Shown one piece after another: positions 17,236 to 24,694 of a DNA stretch of 64,000 bases. Source of the stretch: Streptomyces chryseus (lineage in GTDB: Bacteria > Actinomycetota > Actinomycetes > Streptomycetales > Streptomycetaceae); assembly GCF_014650755.1 (NCBI RefSeq), contig NZ_BMVO01000021.1, positions 56,553-120,552 of the forward strand, given 5' to 3'. The notes below the pieces were generated by a model. That model saw only the letters and a program-made list of their open reading frames with translations, ran no database searches and was not told where the DNA came from. A program made the position numbers and the translations under genes. The stretch's first letter is position 1, and each line of letters begins with the position of its first letter.

Positions 17236-18648
17236 TCAGCGCGCCAGCCACGAGCCGAACATGACGCCCTTCTCCAGCGCGCCGAGCGCCTTGGGGCCGA
17301 ACGACGTGATGCCGGTGACCGTCAGGCCGCCGGCCGCGCCCCGCAGGTGCCAGGCGGCGCCGGAGTCGGCGTAGGTGCCGTCCTCCAGGGGCGCGGTCGC
17401 CGTCAGGTCGGCCTTGCCGTCCTTGTTGGTGTCCGACAGCAGGACCTGGCTGCCGAACTTGTCCTCCTTCTCGGAGGCGCCGGGCACGCCGGTCGTGGAC
17501 TGCTGGAAGGCCTGCGCGCCCGTGCCGGTCAGACCGGTGCGGGAGCCCTTGAGCAGCACCGTGCTCCCCGCGTCCGCGACCGACTCGATGTCCTCGCCAA
17601 GGATGCCGACCGCGACGTCCGCGTAGCCGTCGCCGTTCACGTCGCCCGCGCTGATCGAGGAGCCGAACTCGTCGCCCTCCTCGCCGACGCCGGGCACGCC
17701 CGCCGTGTCCTGCGTGATCTTCGCGGTGCGGGTCGTCGAAGGTCCGTCCGCAGTGCCGTACTTGATGAGGATCGTGCCCTTCTGGTACGGCATGCCCTCG
17801 AAGTTGTTGCCGATGTCGCGGACGATCAGGTCGCCGTAGCCGTCCTTGTCGACGTCCGCGATCGCCCCGCCGACGGAGGCCGCGAGCGGCTTGGGGGTGG
17901 TGTTCACGCCGTCCTTGCCGCCGGCCCAGAACCTGCTGGCGTACGCCATCTCCTCGAAGCCGTGGTTGGAGACGATGTCGTCGGCGCCGTCGCCCGTGAT
18001 GTCGCCCGTGACGAAGCCGCCGGGGCCGAAGGCCCGGCTGGTGGCGACCGCCTGGGTGCTCGCGGCCTTGCCCTCGCGCGTGAAGGGGCCGTAGGAGATG
18101 AGCATGCCCTGGTCGTCGTTGTTGGGGTCGCCGCTGCGCGGGAAGTCCACCGTGACCAGGTCGCGCTTGCCGTCGCCGTTGAAGTCGCCGGCGGTGACGT
18201 GCCCGCCGTTCCAGGGCAGCTCGGCGCTGCCCTGGCCGGACAGGCCGGCGGCGGAGCCCCACAGGACCACGGCCTTGCCGTCGTAGCCGCTGACGACGAG
18301 GTCGGTGTACCGGTCGCCGTCGAGGTCGGCGGCGGCCGTCTCCTGGCCGAAGCGTCCGCCGCTCTCCGGGTCGCCGGGCACGCCCGGGGTGGCGCGGCCG
18401 AAGGTCTTGGCGTGCGCGGTGACGGGGCCCGACGCGGAGCCGTAGACGACCGTCACCTGGCCGGGCGTCGTGCCCTCGTAGCCGCCGACCGCGGAGAACA
18501 CGAGGTCGGCGTACCCGTCGTGGTTGAAGTCGACGAGCGGCGTGCGCGGCGGCACCGGCGCGGCCGAGGCCGAGCCGGCGGCGGCGACGAGCACGAGGGG
18601 AGTGACGAGCGTGGTGACCGCGAGGGCGGCCGTGAGGGAGCGTCGCAC
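17236..18648 (-). CDS. Secreted FG-GAP/VCBS repeat protein (paralogue 1)
   Basis: 470 residues from ATG 18648 with GGAGGA upstream. The signal peptide is MRRSLTAALAVTTLVTPLVLVAAAGSASA, then VPPRTPLVDFNHDGYADLV begins a chain of about seven FG-GAP blades (DLDGDRYTDLVV, DFNGDGKRDLVT, DVDKDGYGDLIV, DVNGDGYADVAV, DTNKDGKADLTA). These units fold as an integrin-alpha-like seven-bladed propeller that binds calcium through the DxDxDG loops. No catalytic domain is attached. It lies 48 bp downstream of a paralogue with the same architecture, so the pair arose by tandem duplication. An extracellular binding or adhesion role is likely; the ligand is unknown. Confidence 0.85.
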   Translation of the reverse strand: MRRSLTAALAVTTLVTPLVLVAAAGSASAAPVPPRTPLVDFNHDGYADLVFSAVGGYEGTTPGQVTVVYGSASGPVTAHAKTFGRATPGVPGDPESGGRFGQETAAADLDGDRYTDLVVSGYDGKAVVLWGSAAGLSGQGSAELPWNGGHVTAGDFNGDGKRDLVTVDFPRSGDPNNDDQGMLISYGPFTREGKAASTQAVATSRAFGPGGFVTGDITGDGADDIVSNHGFEEMAYASRFWAGGKDGVNTTPKPLAASVGGAIADVDKDGYGDLIVRDIGNNFEGMPYQKGTILIKYGTADGPSTTRTAKITQDTAGVPGVGEEGDEFGSSISAGDVNGDGYADVAVGILGEDIESVADAGSTVLLKGSRTGLTGTGAQAFQQSTTGVPGASEKEDKFGSQVLLSDTNKDGKADLTATAPLEDGTYADSGAAWHLRGAAGGLTVTGITSFGPKALGALEKGVMFGSWLAR

Positions 18649-18696
18649 TGATCCTCCGGAAGAGAGAAAGACAGAAGGCGAGAGAGGGGGAGGGGG

Positions 18697-20127
18697 TCAG
18701 CCGCCGAGCGTGTGGCCGAACTTCGCGTCCTTCTCGGGGGCGCCGAGCTTCACGGGGCTGAGCGTGCCGGCGCCCGTCGTGGTCAGGCCGCTCGCGGAGC
18801 CGTAGAGGTTCCACAGGGCGCCCGAGTCGGCGAAGGCACCGTCCTCGCCGGGGGCCGTCGCGGTAAGGTCCGCCTTGCCGTCCTTGTTCAGGTCGGAGAG
18901 GCTCACCTGGCGGCCGAAGTCGTCGCCCGACTCGGAGACGCCGGGCACGCCCGCAGTGGACTGGTTGTAGGCGATCGCGCCCTTGCCAGTCATGCCGCCG
19001 GCGGCCTTGGACGCGCCCTTGAGCAGGATCACCGCGCCGGTACCGGTGGCGGCGTCGAGGCTCTCGCCGGGAACGCCGACCGCGACCTCCGCCTTGCCGT
19101 CGCCGTTCACGTCACCGGCGCTGAGGGACGCGCCGAAGGCGTCGTTCGCCTCGCTCGCCCCGGGAACCCCCGCGGTGGCCTGGGTGATGACCTTCTTGCC
19201 CGTGTTGCTCGGCCCGGTGGAGCCGCCGTACTGGATGGTGATGCTGCCCGGGGCGGAGTCGATGACCTCGGTGACGGAGCCGATGTCGCGGGTGATCAGG
19301 TCGCCGTAGCCGTCGCCGTCGACATCGCCGACGGTGCCGCTGTACGCCGTGCCGAGGGCCTTGGAGGTGTGGCCGACGCCGGTCCTCGACCCCTTCCAGA
19401 AGCGGGCCTCGTGCTGCATCTCCTCGAAGCCGTGCGTGGTGACGATGTCGTCGACACCGTCGCCCGTGAGGTCACCGGTGATGAAGGAGCGCAGACCCGA
19501 GGGGCCGTCGTCCGTGGTGATGCTGTCCTGGGTGCGCGTCTTGCCGTCCCGGGTGAACGGGCCGTACTGGATCGTCATCCCGGAGACGTCCGGGTCGTCG
19601 CTCGGCTCGGAGTTCACGACGAGGTCGCGCTTGCCGTCGCCGTTGAAGTCACCGAGGGCGAACTCGGAGGGCCAGTACGGCAGAACGGTGTTCTGGCCGG
19701 TCAGGCCGTCCTTGGAGCCCCAGAGCACCGTCGGCTCGCGGTCGTCGCCGCCGCCGCCAACCACGAGCAGGTCGGTGTAGGAGTCGCCGTCGAGGTCACC
19801 GGGGAGCGTCTGGGCACCGAAGGCGAAGCTGCTCTGGAGGTCGCCGGGGACGCCGGGCGTGGCCCGGCTGATCATCTGGTGGCGCGCCGTCGCGGGCCCG
19901 GAGGCGGTGCCGTACACGACCGAGATGTAACCGGCCTTCTCCACACCGCCGACGGTGCCGAAGGGCGCCGCGACCGCGAGGTCGGCGTGTCCGTCGTGGT
20001 TGAAGTCGGTCATCGGCGTGCGGGGCGGCACGGGCGCGGCCGACGCCGTGCCGGAGGTGGCGAAGAGCGCGAGGGGGGTCGCGAGCGCGGTGACGGCGAT
20101 CGCGGCGGTGAGAGTGCGGCGGGGCAC
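18697..20127 (-). CDS. Secreted FG-GAP/VCBS repeat protein (paralogue 2)
   Basis: 476 residues from GTG 20127 (PRRTLTAAIAVTALATPLAL), with AGGAGG upstream; a longer reading frame to 20229 has no ribosome site. A signal peptide ends near GTASA, followed by VPPRTPMTDFNHDGHADLAV and about seven FG-GAP units (DLDGDSYTDLLV, DFNGDGKRDLVV, DVDGDGYGDLIT, DVNGDGKAEVAV, DLNKDGKADLTA). It is similar to paralogue 1 throughout, including TSHGFEEM-like and GVPGVSE-like blade junctions. No terminator separates the two, so they are probably one transcript. Both lie between the tRNA-Arg repeats, yet their base use matches the host. Confidence 0.85.
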   Translation of the reverse strand: MPRRTLTAAIAVTALATPLALFATSGTASAAPVPPRTPMTDFNHDGHADLAVAAPFGTVGGVEKAGYISVVYGTASGPATARHQMISRATPGVPGDLQSSFAFGAQTLPGDLDGDSYTDLLVVGGGGDDREPTVLWGSKDGLTGQNTVLPYWPSEFALGDFNGDGKRDLVVNSEPSDDPDVSGMTIQYGPFTRDGKTRTQDSITTDDGPSGLRSFITGDLTGDGVDDIVTTHGFEEMQHEARFWKGSRTGVGHTSKALGTAYSGTVGDVDGDGYGDLITRDIGSVTEVIDSAPGSITIQYGGSTGPSNTGKKVITQATAGVPGASEANDAFGASLSAGDVNGDGKAEVAVGVPGESLDAATGTGAVILLKGASKAAGGMTGKGAIAYNQSTAGVPGVSESGDDFGRQVSLSDLNKDGKADLTATAPGEDGAFADSGALWNLYGSASGLTTTGAGTLSPVKLGAPEKDAKFGHTLGG

Positions 20128-20308
20128 TGTGCCTCCTGTACGGAACGTGTGTGACGCAACAGGAGACAGACCACCTCGAGTGAAAGTTGTACACCCCAGG
20201 AACCCTGTTACGAGACGCGGACACTCCATCGAGTACGGCGGCCGTTCACCTCACGACCGCCCAGCCGCACGACACTGGCCCGCGGAGCGGGGCCAGTGGA
20301 GGGGCGGG

Positions 20309-20575
20309 ATGGCGCGGGCGAGGATGTCGATGCAGGAGCTGATCCGGCGCAGGCGGCGGGCGGGCTTCGTGGGCAGACGCGAGGAACTGCGGGCGTTCCG
20401 GAAGAACTTCGACCTGCCGGTGGACGACGACCGCCACCGGTTCCTGTTCCACGTGCACGGCCCGGCGGGCGTCGGCAAGGCCCAGGTCGTGGAAGATCGT
20501 CCAGCCCTCGCCGATCAAGACCTCGACCAGCTCCTGATTGCAGCGCTGTTGGCACTTCGTGTGAGTGGCGTGTGA
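20309..20575 (+). pseudogene. Truncated ATP-binding (AAA/NTPase) protein fragment
   Basis: From ATG 20309 with GGAGGGG upstream, the reading MSMQELIRRRRRAGFVGRR ... HRFLFHVHGPAGVGK is the typical N-terminus of large Streptomyces ATP-binding/TPR proteins, ending in the Walker A loop. The expected T/S after GK is replaced (GKAQV) and the frame soon stops at 20573-20575, after 88 residues instead of several hundred. From about 20486 the sequence changes character: the minus strand there reads ELVEVLIGEGWTIFHDLG, resembling the start of NERD nuclease-related domains. I interpret this as a junction between two broken genes. Confidence 0.6.
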
Positions 20576-20648
20576 GATTCACCCACACACGATCAGGCGA
20601 AGCCGTTTCCACAGGTCAGGTGGGCAATGATCGTACGGGGGGCAGTGC

Positions 20649-20691
20649 CCTCCGGAGCCGTGTGCGCAGGTTCGAATCCTGCCGGGGGCAC
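20649..20691 (+). repeat. att-like direct repeat, right copy (partial tRNA-Arg)
   Basis: Identical over 43 bp to the 3' half of tRNA-Arg at 15945-15987. It lacks the acceptor 5' strand, D arm and anticodon 5' stem, so it is not a tRNA gene. It marks the far end of an element inserted at the tRNA. Confidence 0.9.
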
Positions 20692-20708
20692 TTCGCAGGA
20701 AGCGCCCA

Positions 20709-20748
20709 AAGACCCCGCCATCAGCGAGAACGCTGAGAACGGGGTCTT
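20709..20748 (-). terminator. Hairpin terminator downstream of the DUF6083-like gene
   Basis: AAGACCCCG (20709-20717) pairs with CGGGGTCTT (20740-20748). Minus-strand transcription from the gene ending at 20791 would reach it after 43 bp. Confidence 0.6.
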
Positions 20749-20790
20749 CGCGTATGCGCAGTCGGTGCTGTGCGCCCTCCACGGAGACCA

Positions 20791-21177
20791 TCATCCGGCT
20801 CTCGGCCATTCCAGCGGGGGCTCTGGTGGTTGCCGGGGCGGTTGTCGTTCTGTTCTTCTTGCGTTCTCGGCTCGGAGGGTTGTCAGCCACGGCCACAGGT
20901 CCGGCAAGGGCCGTGCGGAGCACGCCAAGTGGTGGGGGATGCGGCACCGCTGGGACGGGTCCGGTGGGCATACGCCGTAGACGGTTGCGCGGCCGTCGGA
21001 GAGTTCGATCCACCGGTGGTCAGCGGGGACCACATGGGCCGGAGGGGTCATGTTCGGCTCCAGGAGAACCCAGCCCTGGTCGAGCGTCAGGACCCTGTCC
21101 TGCGGCAACCCGCAGTCTGGGCAGGGGGTTTGCGCGCTGTTCAGCCGACGTCGCGGTTGATCCTCTGTGTGGGCCAT
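20791..21177 (-). CDS. DUF6083-like hypothetical protein
   Basis: 128 residues from ATG 21177 (MAHTEDQPRRRLNSAQ). Two cysteine pairs are visible, CPDCG near residue 19 and a later CPPDPSQRC plus LAC, suggesting a small zinc-binding fold. The phrases TLDQGWVLLEP, PAHVVPADHRWIEL and CRIPHHLAC resemble a widespread Streptomyces family I know as DUF6083, function unknown. A longer in-frame reading exists to 21705, but its first 176 residues are low-complexity Pro/Arg sequence across a G-rich repeat. No good ribosome site precedes the ATG. It is the first gene outside the tRNA-bracketed region. Confidence 0.6.
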   Translation of the reverse strand: MAHTEDQPRRRLNSAQTPCPDCGLPQDRVLTLDQGWVLLEPNMTPPAHVVPADHRWIELSDGRATVYGVCPPDPSQRCRIPHHLACSARPLPDLWPWLTTLRAENARRTERQPPRQPPEPPLEWPRAG

Positions 21178-21747
21178 ACTGCGAGGTTCAGCAGCTTGGT
21201 CCCGGAAGCCTAGAGCGCGAACCGGGCGGGGTTCTTGGGGCTGTCGTTCACTGGCGATGCGCGAAGCGACGCGGCAGGTGCGGTCGGCGACTTGCGGCTG
21301 TCGGCTCTTGGCCGGAATACGACGACGCCCCCGGCTTGTGGGCCGAGGGTGCCGTCCGTGCAGTTCTGAGGGGCTGGCGCTCAGCGGCCTCGGGCGTCGG
21401 CGTGGGCGGGCCGCATCACCCGGCAGCGGTGCGGGTACGAGCCGGCCCCGGCTCAGCCTTGCGGGGGGATTGAAGGCTGGCCGGGGCCGGGGTCCGGGCG
21501 CCGGCCGGGGAGGGGCGGCGCCCAGCTGTGGTGGGTGGTCCGGCGCGGGTGTGGGCACCGGGGCCACCCAAGTGTGGGGGGACGTGGGGTGGTCCGTCGC
21601 GGGCGGCTGTGGCGCCGGGGGGGCCACCCAAGTGGGGGGAAGTGGGGGGCCGTCGCGGGTAGGGACCCGGGGCCACCCAGGTGGGGGGCCGGCGCGGTGC
21701 GGCACCGGTGGGACACCCAGGGGGGGACGCCGGAGAAGTACGTCGTA
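21178..21747. other. Gene-free G-rich interval
   Basis: 570 bp with no supported gene. All six frames give only low-complexity readings. The right third contains a degenerate G-rich repeat described separately; 21180-21540 shows nothing I can name. Confidence 0.4.
21560..21726 (+). repeat. Four degenerate copies of a G-rich 20-mer
   Basis: Units based on GGGGCCACCCAAGTGGGGGG start at about 21560, 21620, 21669 and 21710. The spacing shrinks (60, 49, 41 bp) and is not a multiple of three throughout, so it is not a protein repeat. Each unit carries a run of five or more G and could form a G-quadruplex. Confidence 0.6.
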
Positions 21748-21897
21748 CTACCGGTCGGTTGTGCACTCCCAGTGGTCCGCCGTGCCCTCCGGCATCGACC
21801 AGAGCGCTATCTCGCAGCCGCAGTTGCAGGCCGTCTGTCTTCTGGTCGTGGCGTCCTTCTGCGGGGCGGTCGTCGTCGTCATGGTGGCGGTCGTCAT
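21748..21897 (-). CDS. Small Cys-rich peptide (49 aa), possible precursor or zinc microprotein
   Basis: From ATG 21897 (a second ATG lies five codons on). AAAGG lies about 10 nt upstream and only 25 bp separates it from the stop of the secreted-protein gene on the same strand. The first 20 residues are Thr/Ala-rich and charged (MTTATMTTTTAPQKDATTRR). The rest has four cysteines in a CNCGC...C pattern (QTACNCGCEIALWSMPEG, then DHWECTTDR). There is no signal peptide or membrane helix. A leader-plus-Cys-core layout could suit a ribosomally made peptide, but no modification enzyme is adjacent; a metal-binding microprotein is equally possible. Family not recognised. Confidence 0.55.
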   Translation of the reverse strand: MTTATMTTTTAPQKDATTRRQTACNCGCEIALWSMPEGTADHWECTTDR

Positions 21898-21922
21898 GCT
21901 GTGCTGCCTTTCGGGAGGAGGG

Positions 21923-22696
21923 TCAGGACTGTGCGTACGGGGAAGGGGGCTGCGGGCCGCTGCCCTCGCGGGCCGCGATCCACTTGTCGTGCAGCCACAT
22001 CTGGGTCGCGCGGCGGTTCGCCGCGCCGTCCCAGCGGACGTCCCGTTCGTACGTGACGATGTCGCCGTCGCCGTCGACGATCATCCAGGTGTAGAGGCCG
22101 TTCTCGTGGTGCGTCTTCACCTTCGCGCCGGAGACCGTGTGGGCGGCTCCCGCCTTGTCGCGCACCTCTTCGTCGTGCTGGTCCACCCACTGCACCGACA
22201 GGCCGTCCGCGTGCTCGGGCGCGAAGCCGCGCAGCCAGTCGAAGGCCGTCTCCCGCGCCTTGTCGTCGGCCGGTACGGGCTTCTCGGCTCCGGCCACCGT
22301 CATCCGCGTGTAGCCGTACAGGGTGCCCTCGTCGTCGACGACGGTCGTGATGTGCTCGCCGCCGAGGTCCCGGGTGGTGTCCTGCTCGTAGCGGACCACG
22401 GTCACGGGGCGGTCCTCGTGGCGTTCGGACCGGATCTGGGCCGGGTGCCAGCCCTCGGGGATCGTCAGACCCGCCTCGGCCAGGGCGTCCTTGGACTGCT
22501 TCGTGGCGGCCTTGGCCCTGTCGCTGCCCTTGGCTACCGGTTTCACGTTCTTCTCCTTCGGACCTGTCGAGTAGGTGGCGGCGGGCGCGGCGGGCGCCTT
22601 GCCCGGGTCGCCGGCGTCGGCGGTGACCAGTACCGCCGCGCCGAGGGCGCAGGCTCCGCCGAGGGCCAGAGCCGCGGTGAGGATGCCGTATCGCAT
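21923..22696 (-). CDS. Secreted protein of unknown function (PepSY-like C-terminus)
   Basis: 257 residues from ATG 22696 (MRYGILTAALALGGACALGA), with GGAAGGG upstream. The N-terminus is a signal peptide or membrane anchor; a Cys in GGACALGA does not fit a lipobox well. The mature part has charged alpha/beta segments including GEHITTVVDDEGTLYGYTRM and GLYTWMIVDGDGDIVTYERD, which look like paired PepSY-type units. It lies 46 bp downstream of the MFS gene, so the two are probably one transcript with the small peptide gene after it. Function is not recognised. Confidence 0.7.
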   Translation of the reverse strand: MRYGILTAALALGGACALGAAVLVTADAGDPGKAPAAPAATYSTGPKEKNVKPVAKGSDRAKAATKQSKDALAEAGLTIPEGWHPAQIRSERHEDRPVTVVRYEQDTTRDLGGEHITTVVDDEGTLYGYTRMTVAGAEKPVPADDKARETAFDWLRGFAPEHADGLSVQWVDQHDEEVRDKAGAAHTVSGAKVKTHHENGLYTWMIVDGDGDIVTYERDVRWDGAANRRATQMWLHDKWIAAREGSGPQPPSPYAQS

Positions 22697-22742
22697 GGCT
22701 GATCGTTCCCTTCCTTGTGGTGGGGGTACGGGGCCGGGCCGG

Positions 22743-24026
22743 TCAGCGGCGCACGCGGTGGCCCAGCGCGGCCAGTACCGCACCGGTGCCGAGCACGCCG
22801 GCGATCACCGCGAAGACGGTGGAGCTGTTCCCCGCCGCCGTCGCCAGTTGCGGGCCGACGCTGGCGCCGATGAACAGGGCGAAGGTGTAGAGGGCCACCG
22901 CCGCGCCGCGCGCCGGGCCCGCCTGCGAGCCGATGGCCTCCACCAGCGCCGGCGCCGTGACCGCGATGCCGAACACGAAGACGAACAGCAGCGCGGCCAG
23001 CAGGACGACGTCGATGTCGCCCCCGCGTGAGAGCAGCGCCGATCCGGCGCTCACCGTCGCGGCCAGCAGCAGCGCGCCGACGACCCGGCCGACGGCCGGC
23101 AGCCGTACGAGGAACGGCGTGACCAGCGGTACGAGCACCATGGCCGGGAGCGAACTGGCGCGCAGCAGGAGCATCGTGTCGGGGTCGCCCGCGAGGCCGG
23201 CGGGGCCGGCCACCTGGAGGCCGGTGTAGACGGCGACGAAACCGCACAGCAGCGTGACCGTCGCCAGCAGGAGCAGGACCAGGGACGGCTTGGTCAGGAG
23301 CCTGCCCATCGCGCGGTAGGCGTCGAGGGACGAGGTGGTGGCGGCGGTTCGGTCCGCGTCCAGCACCGTACGCAGCAGCAGCGCGCCGCCGATCATGCCG
23401 GCCGCGCACATCAGGAAGACCGCGCGCCAGCCGAGGGCGTCGGCCACGGTCTGCGAGAACACCTGGCCCAGTACGCCCGCGGAGAGGAACGAGCTGGTCA
23501 GCCATGTCATGGCGGCCACGCGCCGGTGGGGCTCGATGCGCTCGGCGATGTACGCGAAGGCCGGTGGCGCGAAGGTCGCCGCGCTCAGGCCCTGTACGAC
23601 GCGGATGGTGCAGCCCACCGCCAGGTTGGGGGCGGCGGCTACGGCGGCCGTGGTGAGCGCCGTGAGGAGCAGGCCGAGGACGATCAGGTTGCGGCGTCCG
23701 AAGCGGTCGGACAGCGGGCCCCAGAAGAGGAATCCGGCGGCGTACCCGAAGCCGAAGGCGGTCGTGGTCCAGCCCGCGGCGGACGCGGTCGTGGACCACG
23801 AGTCGGCGAGCAGGCCGAGTACGGGGAGCACGGTGTAGAGCTGGCCGACGATCAGGACGCCCACCGCGCACAGGGCCGGCACGGTCCGGAGGAAGGAGGC
23901 GGCCTCGGGCGCGGCCCCGGCGACGGCGCCGGGCGCGGCCTCGGATCGGGGCGAGGGCGTTGCCCTGGCCGGCTTGGTCTCACGCAGCGGCGCCGCCGCG
24001 GGCGTGACGGTCGAGTCGGTGGTCAT
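22743..24026 (-). CDS. MFS transporter (drug-exporter type)
   Basis: About 427 residues from ATG 24026 (MTTDSTVTPAAAPL); an ATG at 24035 is possible and no strong ribosome site is visible for either. A hydrophilic N-terminus of about 50 residues precedes twelve predicted membrane helices. The loop between helices 2 and 3 has the MFS signature GPLSDRFGRRNLIVLG. The arrangement and the divergent TetR gene suggest an efflux pump induced by its substrate. Two inverted-repeat operators lie between the genes. The substrate is unknown; it may export a product of the neighbouring peptide or AfsA-like genes, or a toxin. Confidence 0.88.
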   Translation of the reverse strand: MTTDSTVTPAAAPLRETKPARATPSPRSEAAPGAVAGAAPEAASFLRTVPALCAVGVLIVGQLYTVLPVLGLLADSWSTTASAAGWTTTAFGFGYAAGFLFWGPLSDRFGRRNLIVLGLLLTALTTAAVAAAPNLAVGCTIRVVQGLSAATFAPPAFAYIAERIEPHRRVAAMTWLTSSFLSAGVLGQVFSQTVADALGWRAVFLMCAAGMIGGALLLRTVLDADRTAATTSSLDAYRAMGRLLTKPSLVLLLLATVTLLCGFVAVYTGLQVAGPAGLAGDPDTMLLLRASSLPAMVLVPLVTPFLVRLPAVGRVVGALLLAATVSAGSALLSRGGDIDVVLLAALLFVFVFGIAVTAPALVEAIGSQAGPARGAAVALYTFALFIGASVGPQLATAAGNSSTVFAVIAGVLGTGAVLAALGHRVRR

Positions 24027-24043
24027 GGCGAACATAGAACCAA

Positions 24044-24085
24044 CCAACCAGTTGGATGTCAACGAGTCCCAACCATTCGGTTGGG
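24044..24085. promoter_or_regulatory. Two inverted-repeat operators between MFS and TetR genes
   Basis: Site 1: CCAAC-CA-GTTGG at 24044-24055. Site 2: CCCAACC-ATTC-GGTTGGG at 24068-24085, a perfect 7-bp arm palindrome. Both carry the same CCAAC/GTTGG half-sites and lie between the two divergent starts (24026 and 24098), the normal position for a TetR-family autorepressor. Confidence 0.7.
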
Positions 24086-24097
24086 TAATCTGGCTCC

Positions 24098-24694
24098 ATG
24101 GCTAGAGACACAGCAGTGACGAAGCAGAAGCTCCTGGGGGCTGCCCGCCAGGAGTTCGCCGCCCTGGGGGTGGCGGGCGCCCGGGTCGACCGCATCGCGG
24201 AGCTGGCCGGGGTCAACAAGGAGCGGGTCTACGGCCACTTCGGCAGCAAGGAAGGTCTGTTCGCGGCCACGGTCGGCGCAGCCATGGACGAGCTCACCGA
24301 ATCGGTCGGCAAGCCGGGCGACGACGTGGCCCAGTGGGTGGGCTCGGTGTACGACTTCCACCGCGAGCGGCCTGAGCTCCTGCGGCTGCTCCTGTGGGAG
24401 GCCCTGCACCAGCGGGAGCCGTCGGTCGCCGGCGAGCAGGACCGGGCCGAGGGGTACTCCCTGAAGGTGGACGCGCTGGCCGAGCGCCTGGGCATCGCCT
24501 CGGGGCCGGAGGCGGCCGTGATGCTGCTGTCGCTCATCGGGCTGGCCGCCTGGCCGAGCGCCGTACCGCAGCTGTCCCGGCTCATCGTCGGATCGCGGGT
24601 GGACGCCGAGGACTTGGGGCCGGTCGTCCGCGAATGCGTGGTGGAGCTGGCCGGGCGGGTCGCGGCCACGCAGGTGCGGCACGCCGGCAGCTGA
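24098..24694 (+). CDS. TetR-family transcriptional regulator
   Basis: 198 residues. The N-terminal TetR helix-turn-helix is clear: KQKLLGAARQEFAALGVAGA, then IAELAGVNKERVYGHFGSKEGLF. The C-terminal ligand-binding half is helical (FHRERPELLRLLLWEALHQRE, AAVMLLSLIGLAAWPSAVPQ). Divergent from the MFS exporter with shared palindromic operators, it most likely represses both its own gene and the exporter. A related operator-like sequence occurs 430 bp away upstream of the AfsA-like cluster, so it may control that cluster too. Confidence 0.9.
   Translation: MARDTAVTKQKLLGAARQEFAALGVAGARVDRIAELAGVNKERVYGHFGSKEGLFAATVGAAMDELTESVGKPGDDVAQWVGSVYDFHRERPELLRLLLWEALHQREPSVAGEQDRAEGYSLKVDALAERLGIASGPEAAVMLLSLIGLAAWPSAVPQLSRLIVGSRVDAEDLGPVVRECVVELAGRVAATQVRHAGS

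Noticed and set aside
20649..20691. Second tRNA-Arg gene
   Set aside because: Only the 3' half is present; no acceptor 5' strand or D arm, so it is an attachment-site remnant.
21560..21726. CRISPR array
   Set aside because: Repeats are degenerate, few, G-rich and irregularly spaced, with no cas genes; not a CRISPR.
21167..22702. 511-aa plus-strand ORF across the G-rich repeat and the secreted-protein gene
   Set aside because: Low-complexity Gly/Arg start and antisense remainder; the minus-strand genes have signal peptide, ribosome sites and codon bias.
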